This document shows, one piece after another, positions 34,991 to 45,689 of a stretch of 64,000 bases of DNA. The notes beneath the pieces were generated by a model. The model saw only the letters and a program-made list of their open reading frames with translations, searched no databases and was not told the origin of the DNA. The number at the start of each line of letters is the position of its first letter. The first letter of the stretch is position 1. This stretch comes from Macrostomum hystrix (Eukaryota > Platyhelminthes > Macrostomidae), in NCBI GenBank assembly GCA_950097015.1, contig CATNEN010000007.1, positions 5,694,001 through 5,758,000 of the forward strand, written 5' to 3'. Position numbers and translations under genes: made by a program.

Positions 34991-35523
34991 AGTTGCCTGT
35001 TCTCTCTTTTGATTTGAATCGCACAATCGTGCCAAGCTTTAGAAGGACCAACAGAGATGGAAAATTCCGAGCCAGACCCAGTGCGATCCACCTTTTCAAA
35101 CCAACACGAACTGGCCAGTCTGGTTGGCTGCAGATTCTGCTCGTTTCTTCTTTCTTTTTAGAAAATTCTCTGTTCAACCCCCCTCCGCGCTTCATCGCAC
35201 ATTCATTATTAGCCGGCCCAACTCGCCAGAAACTAAGAGTATAGAGGGTCTCACAGGGACCCCGCGGACCCACTAGCTCAACACAATTTACATGGAGTGA
35301 GCATATGCAGAGCTTTGTAAGACTGGAAAGAGAAAAACGGAGGTCAATAACAATCATGAGCTGACTCGCCAGTTTTCGCTGAATGTACGCTCATCATTGA
35401 GATGTACACCAGGTGTACAGGCGAGCACGCTGGCTCAGGCACGAGGCCATTGTATGAGAAGTTTTCGCACCATTGTATAGAGTTACACACTTCCTTCGCT
35501 CATCTTTGAATCTACGTGGCCGG
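34991..35523. other. Upstream region of the small membrane-protein gene
   Basis: Unique sequence with no supported coding region. Confidence 0.3.
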
Positions 35524-35531
35524 CATAAAAG
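35524..35531 (+). promoter_or_regulatory. Candidate TATA box
   Basis: CATAAAAG about 128 bp before the start codon at 35652, followed by unique sequence that could be a 5' UTR. Motif only. Confidence 0.35.
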
Positions 35532-35651
35532 CGCTCGACCTCTTCCGAGTTAGTGGCTGACTCACAGCCTTCAACTCTCACTGTGTTTATCTGGCCTTAA
35601 TTCGCTAGCCACAGATTCGCTACACACCATTGTGAGCAACAGCCAAGCAAA

Positions 35652-35918
35652 ATGCTGCGCTCAGCTTGTCTCCTGTGCCTCCTGCTGCTGGGCCTGTGCG
35701 GCGGCAGCTCCGGTATCACCCTGAAAGAGGCGATGCAGGACCAGGCCAGGTATGTTCACTACGACCAGAGCGAGTTTCGCATCTGGGTGCACGCCCTGGT
35801 TTCTCTGGCCATCCTGTACGGTATCCTGGCCTGCATCTGGGGCTTCGTGACCGCTTTCATGAAGATCACTGGCCGTACCAGGCAGCGGCGCAGCTACGAT
35901 AAGGAGACCACCAGCTAG
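35652..35918 (+). CDS. Small protein with signal peptide and one membrane span
   Basis: 88 aa from ATG 35652 (context CAAAATG). Residues 1-20 (MLRSACLLCLLLLGLCGGSS) look like a cleavable signal peptide. About 25 polar residues follow, with KEAMQDQARYVHYDQSEFR, then a hydrophobic span (WVHALVSLAILYGILACIWG) and a short basic tail with TGRTRQRR. The predicted topology is a small type I membrane protein with a cytosolic basic tail. GC-rich codon use supports coding. I do not recognise the family. It has a TATA-like box upstream and is not similar to the small gene at 26361. Confidence 0.65.
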   Translation: MLRSACLLCLLLLGLCGGSSGITLKEAMQDQARYVHYDQSEFRIWVHALVSLAILYGILACIWGFVTAFMKITGRTRQRRSYDKETTS

Positions 35919-37139
35919 ATATTTTCTAGGAAACACAGGCGCTCTTCTCAATTTTTAAACTGGCGCCAAGAAAATAGAAGTAACGAAAATCCAATCAGAT
36001 TAAAGGTATACCGATAGCGAATCAAATTATTCAGAAAGAAAGAACAACTGGCGCAAGTTGGAAATGTAAGTAGCGCATGGAAACTGGGCTGACAGAAAAC
36101 TCGGAGTCTTCTTTTGTTATTTTAATGTCACGCATTCAAACAAAGTTGCTTTATTGATCAACCATCAGCGTGCATGGCTTATACTGAATTATTTTTAATT
36201 AAAAACAATTTACGAGTTCTATACGATTGTTTATATCACTGTTTTATTCAATGAAGTTTTAAAGAATATTTGGATGTAATCTGTTTCGTATCATATTTCG
36301 TTTTAATCACCTGTCTCATTTTTTAATGGAAGCGCTTTGCTAAGATTTCTCAACAAACTCTCTAAATAATTGATTTTAGTTTTTCGTGTTTTTGTGTAAC
36401 TAGTACCACACCGATAGCCCAATAGCAGCAATTGCATTCTGTGTTTTATCACGGCTAAGCTTTAGATATTATAAGCTTGGTTATTTAAATTTTGCAACAA
36501 CTAATAAAATTGCATCTTCTGTGTGAGTAAAAACATTTCCTAGAAAAGCTTTTTTCGATGAGATCTGACCGTCTTAGGTCTCTTCATTGATTTCTTCATT
36601 TTACTTTACTTTCGTTTGTCATGAGCTAAGTGTACCTCGTACAATAAATACATGAACTCTTCTACTATGAGTAGCGAATGAACGAAAAAAGTTTCAACGA
36701 GGAAAATATTTAATTTACGAAAATTGACGAGTATTGGCGAGTGAAAAACTCATTTTAATCGTTTATCCAGACGAAAACAGTTCAGAGACAGAGACAGAAA
36801 GTAGGAGTTTACTTTCTAGATTGATTGCAATCGTAAACATAAAGTTAAATAAAAATGAATGCAGCGTGATATTTACATGGCACATTCTACTGGCATGTGG
36901 AGTCGCCATTCTCAGCTATAGCACACAGTTGATAATCCTTGAACAAAAATTCGATAAGGAGTTGCTCGCCTTTGTTATATTAGATGAGCTGAATGGTTTA
37001 GGACAAAGGAAAAGTAGGCGTTCACGCTAGAAATATTTTTTAAAGCAAATAACACTTGCAGGCCAAAAGCATAGCCAACTGATTGCAAAATGACTATCAG
37101 ATGTAGCATCGTTTAGCCAGTGTTTCCCCAGCCACTCAC
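35919..37139. other. AT-rich intergenic sequence
   Basis: A frame at 36734-37030 lacks an ATG and has AT-rich codons; I do not call it. Nothing else is supported. Confidence 0.35.
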
Positions 37140-40100
37140 TAATCCTACCGGTCACTCTTATATCCGGTCAAACGAAATGCCACCAGTCACACCATAATCC
37201 CACACGTCAGTCTAAAATACGACCCGTCACTATCAAATCCCACCAGTCACTCTCAAATCCCACCGGCCACTATGAAATCCCAGCGGCCACTCTGAAATCC
37301 CTCCGGTCACTTTGAAATCCCATCAGTCAATCTCGAATCCCACCGGTCACTCTGAAATCCCACCGGCAACTCTGAAATCCCCCCGGTCACTCTGAAATCC
37401 CACCAGTCACTCTCAAATCCCACCGGCAACTCTGAAATCCCCCCGGTCACTCTGAAATCCCACCAGTCACTTTGAAATCCCATCAGTCAATCTCGAATCC
37501 CACCGGTCACTCTGAAATCCCACCGGCAACTCTGAAATCCCCCCGGTCACTCTGAAATCCCACCAGTCACTCTCAAATCCCACCGGCAACTCTGAAATCC
37601 CCCCGGTCACTCTGAAATCCCACCAGTCACTCTCAAATCCCATCGGCAACTCTGAAATCCCAAAGGCAACTCTGAAGTCCCACCGGCAACTCTGAAATCC
37701 CACCGGCCACTCTGAAATCCCTCCGGTCACTTTGAAATCCGATCAGTCAATCTCGAATCCCACCGGTCACTCTGCAATCCCACCGGCAACTCTGAAATCC
37801 CCCCGGTCACTCTGAAATCCCACCAGTCACTCTCAAATCCCACCGGCAACTCTGAAATCCCAAAGGCAACTCTGAAATCCCACCGGCAACCCTGAAATCC
37901 CACCGGCCACTCTGAAATCCCTCCGGTCACTTTGAAATCCGATCAGTCAATCTCGAATCCCACCGGTCACTCTGCAATCCCACCGGCAACTCTGAAATCC
38001 CACCAGTCACTCTCAAATCCCACCGGCAACTCTGAAATCCCAAAGGCAACTCTGAAATCCCACCGGCAACTCTGAAATCCCACCGGCCACTCTGAAATCC
38101 CTCCGGTCACTTTGAAATCCGATCAGTCAATCTCGAATCCCACCGGTCACTCTGCAATCCCACCGGCAACTCTGAAATCCCCCGGTCACTCTGAAATCCC
38201 ACCAGTCACTCTCAAATCCCACCGGCAACTCTGAAATCCCAAAGGCAACTCTGAAATCCCACCGGCAACTCTGAAATCCCACCGGCCACTCTGAAATCCC
38301 TCCGGTCACTTTGAAATCCGATCAGTCAATCTCGAATCCCACCGGTCACTCTGCAATCCCACCGGCAACTCTGAAATCCCACCAGTCACTCTCAAATCCC
38401 ACCGGCAACTCTGAAATCCCAAAGGCAACTCTGAAATCCCACCGGCAACTCTGAAATCCCACCGGCCACTCTGAAATCCCTCCGGTCACTTTGAAATCCG
38501 ATCAGTCAATCTCGAATCCCACCGGTCACTCTGCAATCCCACCGGCAACTCTGAAATCCCCCGGTCACTCTGAAATCCCACCAGTCACTCTCAAATCCCA
38601 CCGGCAACTCTGAAATCCCAAAGGCAACTCTGAAATCCCACCGGCAACTCTGAAATCCCACCGGCCACTCTGAAATCCCTCCGGTCACTTTGAAATCCGA
38701 TCAGTCAATCTCGAATCCCACCGGTCACTCTGCAATCCCACCGGCAACTCTGAAATCCCACCAGTCACTCTCAAATCCCACCGGCAACTCTGAAATCCCA
38801 AAGGCAACTCTGAAATCCCACCGGCAACTCTGAAATCCCACCGGCCACTCTGAAATCCCTCCGGTCACTTTGAAATCCGATCAGTCAATCTCGAATCCCA
38901 CCGGTCACTCTGCAATCCCACCGGCAACTCTGAAATCCCCCGGTCACTCTGAAATCCCACCAGTCACTCTCAAATCCCACCGGCAACTCTGAAATCCCAC
39001 CAGTCACTCTCAAATCCCACCGGCAACTCTGAAATCCCAAAGGCAACTCTGAAATCCCACCGGCAACTCTGAAATCCCACCGGCCACTCTGAAATCCCTC
39101 CGGTCACTTTGAAATCCGATCAGTCAATCTCGAATCCCACCGGTCACTCTGCAATCCCACCGGCAACTCTGAAATCCCCCCGGTCACTCTGAAATCCCAC
39201 CAGTCACTCTCAAATCCCACCGGCAACTCTGAAATCCCAAAGGCAACTCTGAAATCCCACCGGCAACTCTGAAATCCCAAAGGCAACTCTGAAATCCCAC
39301 CGGCAACTCTGAAATCCCACCGGCCACTCTGAAATCCCTCCGGTCACTTTGAAATCCGATCAGTCAATCTCGAATCCCACCGGTCACTCTGCAATCCCAC
39401 CGGCAACTCTGAAATCCCACCAGTCACTCTCAAATCCCACCGGCAACTCTGAAATCCCAAAGGCAACTCTGAAATCCCACCGGCCACTCTGAAATCCCTC
39501 CGGTCACTTTGAAATCCGATCAGTCAATCTCGAATCCCACCGGTCACTCTGCAATCCCACCGGCAACTCTGAAATCCCCCCGGTCACTCTGAAATCCCAC
39601 CAGTCACTCTCAAATCCCACCGGCAACTCTGAAATCCCAAAGGCAACTCTGAAATCCCACCGGCAACTCTGAAATCCCACCGGCCACTCTGAAATCCCTC
39701 CGGTCACTTTGAAATCCGATCAGTCAATCTCGAATCCCACCGGTCACTCTGCAATCCCACCGGCAACTCTGAAATCCCCCCGGTCACTCTGAAATCCCAC
39801 CAGTCACTCTCAAATCCCACCGGCAACTCTGAAATCCCAAAGGCAACTCTGAAATCCCACCGGCAACCCTGAAATCCCACCGGCCACTCTGAAATCCCAC
39901 CGGCCACTCTGAAATCCCACCGGCAACTCTGAAATCCCAAAGGCAACTCTGAAATCCCACCGGCAACTCTGAAATCCCACCGGCCACTCTGAAATCCCTC
40001 CGGTCACTTTGAAATCCGATCAGTCAATCTCGAATCCCACCGGTCACTCTGCAATCCCACCGGCAACTCTGAAATCCCCCCGGTCACTCTGAAATCCCAC

Positions 40101-40905
40101 CAGTCACTCTCAAATCCCACCGGCAACTCTGAAATCCCAAAGGCAACTCTGAAATCCCACCGGCAACTCTGAAATCCCACCGGCCACTCTGAAATCCCTC
40201 CGGTCACTTTGAAATCCGATCAGTCAATCTCGAATCCCACCGGTCACTCTGCAATCCCACCGGCAACTCTGAAATCCCACCAGTCACTCTCAAATCCCAC
40301 CGGCAACTCTGAAATCCCAAAGGCAACTCTGAAATCCCACCGGCCACTCTGAAATCCCTCCGGTCACTTTGAAATCCGATCAGTCAATCTCGAATCCCAC
40401 CGGTCACTCTGCAATCCCACCGGCAACTCTGAAATCCCCCCGGTCACTCTGAAATCCCACCAGTCACTCTCAAATCCCACCGGCAACTCTGAAATCCCAA
40501 AGGCAACTCTGAAATCCCACCGGCAACTCTGAAATCCCACCGGCCACTCTGAAATCCCTCCGGTCACTTTGAAATCCGATCAGTCAATCTCGAATCCCAC
40601 CGGTCACTCTGCAATCCCACCGGCAACTCTGAAATCCCCCCGGTCACTCTGAAATCCCACCAGTCACTCTCAAATCCCACCGGCAACTCTGAAATCCCAA
40701 AGGCAACTCTGAAATCCCACCGGCAACCCTGAAATCCCACCGGCCACTCTGAAATCCCACCGGCCACTCTGAAATCCCACCGGCAACTCTGAAATCCCAA
40801 AGGCAACTCTGAAATCCCACCGGCAACTCTGAAATCCCACCGGCCACTCTGAAATCCTACCAGTAACTCTGAAATCCCACCAGTCACTCTGAAATCCCAC
40901 CTGAA
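37140..40905 (+). repeat. 20-bp satellite with higher-order repeats (3.8 kb)
   Basis: The basic unit is CACCGGCAACTCTGAAATCC; about 188 copies fall into subtypes (GGTCAC, GGCCAC, AGTCAC, AAGGCAAC and others). A marker subunit GATCAGTCAATCTCGAATCC recurs at 37741, 37941, 38121, 38320, 38500, 38699, 38879, 39118, 39358, 39518, 39718, 40018, 40218, 40378 and 40578. This gives higher-order units of mostly 180 and 199-200 bp, plus 160, 240 and 300-bp forms. Minus-strand frames through it are artefacts. Confidence 0.95.
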
Positions 40906-40965
40906 ACTTCTCAGCTGTGTCAGCTGACAGGCGATTAAATAATTTCGGGACATCCTTCTTTTACT

Positions 40966-43159
40966 TCACTCAACTGGGACATCCGTCGAATTTAAAGGCT
41001 GCATTTCGACGGTCTTCTTATCGACTCCGCCGCCGCTGTGCGCGGTGCTAGACTGTCGCTGCTGCATCAGAGATCTGGCGTAGACGCCAGGTCGGTGCCG
41101 GCGCTGATTGCGCGCCAGAAGCTCCCTGGCTTGACGCACCGGCGCCCAGCTGATGGAGTCGCCCTTGATACACCGGCCGGAAATGCAGACAACCGCGCCG
41201 GCGAAGGCCACCCGCTGCCTGAAGGAGCCAACACAGGTTAGGTAGACCCAGAAGCTGGCGGCAAAGCTGGCGTCCTGCACGGAGTCCAGCAGTTTGGTCA
41301 GCTGTGCTAGGTAGCGGCAGCGGCAGCTGTCCCTTGGCGCGCACAGGCCACAGTTGGCCCGCATCACTATGGCAACGCACAGCGGTGCGGCCAGCAGGCA
41401 GCTGGCGAGGGACAGCGCCAGGTTGGCGTAGTAGCGGGACAGGTCCATCCGGTGCGAGTCGCGCGAGGCGGTCGAGTCCGACGGCGACAGCAGCTCACAG
41501 CGGCGTCGGCGGGCGCGAAGTAGCAGGCTAAGGAGCGCGGCGCTGAGGGCCACCTGCAGGGCGATGCAGATGAAAGGTGCGATTCCATAGTTCTAGTGTA
41601 GGGGTCGGCAAACTCCGGCCCTCGAAGCTCCCAAATCCGGCCAGTTGCCCCTTACAACACCTATATTATCCTGTCTCATCTCTCCCATGTGTCATCTGTG
41701 CTGTCTTATCTCTCCCATGTGTCATCTGTGCTGTGTCTCATCTCTCCCATGTGTCATCTGTGCTGTGTCTCATCTCTCCCATGTGTCATCTGTGCTGTGT
41801 CTCATCTCTCCCATGTGTCATCTGTGCTGTGTCTCATCTCTCCCATGTGTCATCTGTGCTGTGTCTTATCTCTCTCCCGTCTCCTCTCTCCCTTGTCTCA
41901 TCTCTCCCCTTTATCATATTCCTACCGTTAATGCGGCCCGCCGTCATCTTTTAGGTTCTCTCCGTGGCCCGCACGCTAATAATTTTGTCGAACCCAGTTC
42001 TAGTGGCAGTCACAGGTAGCTAGTGCCATTTTCTAATTCTATACTATTACAGTCACAGGTAGCTAGTGCCATTTTCTAATTCTATACTATCACAGTCACA
42101 GGTAGCTAGTGACATTTTCTAATTCTATACTATTACAGTCACAGGTAGCTAGTGCCATTTTCTAATTCTATACTATCACAGTCACAGGTAGCTAGTGCCA
42201 TTTTCTAATTCTATACTATCACAGTTACAGGTAGCTAGTGCCATTTTCTAACTATATACTAGTACAGTTACAGGTAGCTAGTGCCATTTTCTAACTATAT
42301 ACTAGTATTACTAGTACAGTTACAGGTAGCTAGTGCCATTTTCTAACTATATACTAGTATTACTAGTACAGTTACAGGTAGCTAGTGCCATTTTCTAACT
42401 ATATACTAGTACAGTTACAGGTAGCTAGTGTCAGTTGGCACGGAGCACCCGAAAAATCTGAAAATCGCCAGCCGGTCTAACCTGCAGCACAAACGGCACC
42501 ACGAAGATGCCGAATCCCTTGTAGTAGATAGCAAAGTTGGCCAGCCTGGACTGGGTGGTGGCATTGCAGGACACCGACACGTGGCAGACCCGCAGCAGGC
42601 GCGGCTCCGCTGAGACAGCCGCGTCAGGCGGCACGTGCCAGTCTTCATTGACGTCGTAGACGGCTGCCACCGGCGCCGTTAAAGCCAGGCCTGCCAGGCA
42701 GATGGCCAGCACGGTGAAGGCGGTCTCGCGGATGCAGCCTCGGGCGGCGAAGCGCAGCGGCCGCCAGACACCCAGTAGGCGATCAACTGTGAAAGCCAAC
42801 AGCAGGTGGGCTGACACGAATAGGAAATAGTTCTGCAGGAACTCCAGCAGCTTGCAGCTGGCCACGCTCACTGTGTCCAGCTTCAGCACCGCCCGGCCAG
42901 TGGCGTGCATCAGGCCGCGGCCGAGGAAGTCGTCTAGTAGGCCGCTGACTAGCAGGACGCCGGCGTCGGACACCGCCAGGGCCGAGCAGTAGATTCCGAA
43001 CCTGTTCCACCGGTTCAGCCGGGCCTCCAGGAAGAATATGACCAGGATGGCTATGTTGCCAAGGACGCCAACAAGCACAACGATCGGTGTGAAGTAGGCG
43101 CGCGTGGCGCCCACTGCGTAGCGCAGGCTGGGCTCCAATGGACAGGTCGATGATGACAT
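40966..43159 (-). CDS. Rhodopsin-like (class A) G-protein coupled receptor
   Basis: Seven-span cell-surface receptor; ligand unknown. Exons 43159-42482 and 41553-40966, donor CTGCAG|GTTAGA, acceptor CCCTGCAG, phase 0, 421 aa. The intron splits TM5. TM1 has GVLGNIAIL (the conserved Asn), TM2 SALAVSDAG (Leu-Ala-x-x-Asp), and TM3 ends FTVDRLLGVWRPL (DRY position reads DRL). A Cys before TM3 and Cys residues in loop 2 (RVCHVSVSC) fit the class A disulfide. TM6 lacks CWxP and TM7 lacks NPxxY (WVYLTCVGSFRQR in its place), so it is a diverged, perhaps lineage-specific receptor, most like peptide or orphan groups. The tail is basic and then polar. The intron holds two arrays. Confidence 0.82.
41660..41935 (+). 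repeat. About 30-bp pyrimidine-rich repeat in receptor intron
   Basis: Unit TCTCATCTCTCCCATGTGTC then ATCTGTGCTG, about 8 copies. Confidence 0.88.
42008..42430 (+). repeat. 43-bp repeat in receptor intron, about 10 copies
   Basis: Unit begins CACAGGTAGCTAGTGCCATT and continues TTCTAATTCTATACTAT; later copies gain ACTAGTATT insertions. It reaches to within about 50 bp of the exon 1 donor. Confidence 0.9.
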
Positions 43160-43984
43160 GTCTTCCTGTCTCCGTCTAGCAGTCTAATAGTATTCAATTT
43201 AACATCCCTTTGCGCATTTGCTAAATAAAGAAAAAAGTTGTGAAACTAATATGTGTTAGCATTAAGTGGCCTAAGCCTAACTCTGACGTGGTCACACTAG
43301 ACTAGTGGAAAGGGACAGCTAGAGCCCTATCCGTCAGTGACTCGCTTGCTACTGAAACGGCAGGGTCGGTGCGCTTAGACCGCACTTAGATAGATAAGGA
43401 CGCACCCCTCCCCCGTCCCATGCAGGCTATGGGCGCTTTCACTACCCTGCCCTCAATGTACATGCAACCCTAGATAATTGTACATTCCGCACTGTACACT
43501 GGTGTGTGGCTGGTTCTGTCTATGAACGTACGGAAAAGGATTGGTCGCGTGGTCCGTTCATGATCTTGGTTCATAATAGGAGGATTTTAGCATAATTCAG
43601 CACTGAATGAGTCAGCCCGAATTTTAGCGACGTCAATAAAATTTCCTACTTCCATGAACATTTTGGATGTTACGAGCTAAAAGGCGGCAGTTGTTTATGC
43701 ATGGCATGTTGCAAACATGCACTGCACTGCATACACTCGGCTTCAGAACAGCACATATATCAGATCAGAACATATACCAGCAATGCGAGTGTATATACGG
43801 TGAATTGTAGCCAAGCGCAAATGCGGAAACGATACTTTAATCCATATATAGTCAATAAAGTTTCGTTCGGTAAATTATTAATAACAGTAAATTACTAGCC
43901 ATTTAGACCCTCAGGGTGGCACAAACAGTCCTTTCCACTGGTAACAAATAGATAGACAAACACCCTTGGCCGGTTGTAAAATGC
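43160..43984. other. Receptor upstream region
   Basis: Unique sequence 5' of the receptor start codon. No other gene is supported. Confidence 0.3.
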
Positions 43985-45165
43985 CCCCACCCCCAGCAAC
44001 AGAGAACTAATGCCCTCCAGCAAAGAACTAATTGCCCCCCAACAACAGAGAACTAATTGCCCACCCAGCAACAGAGAACTAATTGCCCACCCAGCAACAG
44101 AGAACTAATTGCCCACCCAGCAACAGAGAACTAATTGCCCACCCAGAAACAACTAATACCCCTCAGCAAAGAGAACTTGTGCCCCCCAGCAACAGAGAAC
44201 TAATGCCCCCACCCCAGCAACAGAGAACTAATTGCCCACCAAGCAACAGAGAACTAATTGCCCACCCAGCAACAGAGAACTAATTGCCCACCCAGCAACA
44301 GAGAACTAATTGCCCACCCAGCAACAGAGAACTAATTGCCCACCCAGAAACAACTAATACCCCTCAGCAAAGAGAACTTGTGCCCCCTAGCAACAGAGAA
44401 CTAATGCCCCCCCAGCAACAGAGAACTAATTGCCCACCAAGCAACAGAGAACTAATGCCCCCCAGCAACAGAGAACTAATGCCCCCCAGCAACATAGAAC
44501 TAATTGCCCACCAAGCAACAGAGAACTAATTGCCCACCAAGCAACAGAGAACTAATGCCCCCCAGCAACAGAGAACTAATGCCCCCCAGCAAAGAGAACT
44601 AATGCCTCCCAGCAACAGTGAACTAATGCCCCCCCAGCAACAGAGAACTAATGCCTCCCAGCAACAGAGAACTAATGCCTCCCAGCAACAGAGAACGAGA
44701 GAAGTACCGGTAATGCCCTCCAGCAACAGAGAACTAATGCCTCCCAGCAACATAGAACTAATTGCCCACCCAGCAACAGAGAACTAATGCCCTCCAGCAA
44801 AGAGAACTAATTGCCCCCCCCCAGCAACAGAGAACTAATGCCTCCCAGCAACAGTGAACTAATGCTCTCCAGCAACAGAGAACTAATTGCCCACCAAGCA
44901 ACAGAGAACTAATGCCCTCCAGCAAAGAGAACTAATTGCCCCCCCAGCAACAGAGAACTAATGCCTCCCAGCAACAGTGAACTAATGCTCTCCAGCAAAG
45001 AGAACTAATGCCCTCCAGCAACAGAGAACTAATGCCCCCCAGCAACAGAGAACTAATGCCCCCCAGCAACAGAGAAGTAATGCCCCCCCGCAACAGAGAA
45101 GTAATGCCCCCCGCAACAGAGAAGTAATGCCCCCCGCAGCAGAGAAGTAATGCCCCCCATTATTG
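43985..45165 (+). repeat. 26-bp minisatellite with 201-bp higher-order unit, about 45 copies
   Basis: Unit AGCAACAGAGAACTAATTGC then CCACCC; a block of units recurs about 201 bp apart (44083 and 44284). Plus-strand frames through it are artefacts. Confidence 0.93.
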
Positions 45166-45671
45166 GCAGTTTAGATTCGGAGCCTAGACATCAAACGGGA
45201 AGAGCAAATGTTTAAAAAACGTTTTCAAACAAAAACACTACTTCAAGTAGAGACATACGATTAACCATTGAAAAAGAATTTTTTCGAAATAGTTCGCTCT
45301 ACGATTTTTGTAGCGTTTTAATAATTTTATTAGTTTCATTTATATTTTTATTAATTTTATATAAAAATCCGATACACTTTGAATTCGACAGACTGAAATG
45401 CCGTGCTTAAAAAGTTAGAGTTTTAAGGAAAATAGGACTTCACTGGAATTGTTATTCGGAGGTCTACGAGAGCTTGATCAGGTTTATGTACAGTACCGAG
45501 GCTGTCATTAAAAAACAATTTTTGATTGCTTGTATTAATTAGCTAAATTAAACCATAATAGAAGCGAGAATACGTGAATACATTTTAGAACTACACATAA
45601 GGATATCACAATGGCAGCGTACAGTACTACATTGGAACAGTGTAAATTGTGTATATTAGTGCTCAAGGCCG
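45166..45671. other. AT-rich sequence downstream of the ZIP gene
   Basis: No supported gene. Confidence 0.3.
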
Positions 45672-45677
45672 TTTATT
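45672..45677 (-). terminator. Polyadenylation signal of the ZIP gene
   Basis: AATAAA on the minus strand, 12 bases after the ZIP stop codon (45690), implying a very short 3' UTR. Confidence 0.6.
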
Positions 45678-45689
45678 GAGCAATCGATT

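Noticed and set aside
36734-37030. 98-aa frame with a hydrophobic segment
   Set aside because: No ATG, AT-rich codons and no splice evidence; probably chance.
37467-40953. Series of short minus-strand proteins (FQSCRWDFRV type)
   Set aside because: Products of the 20-bp satellite; they follow repeat phase, not gene structure.
44703-44713. TACCGGTAAT inside the 26-bp array as a hAT fragment
   Set aside because: Ten bases only, no adjoining element sequence; likely a coincidental array mutation.
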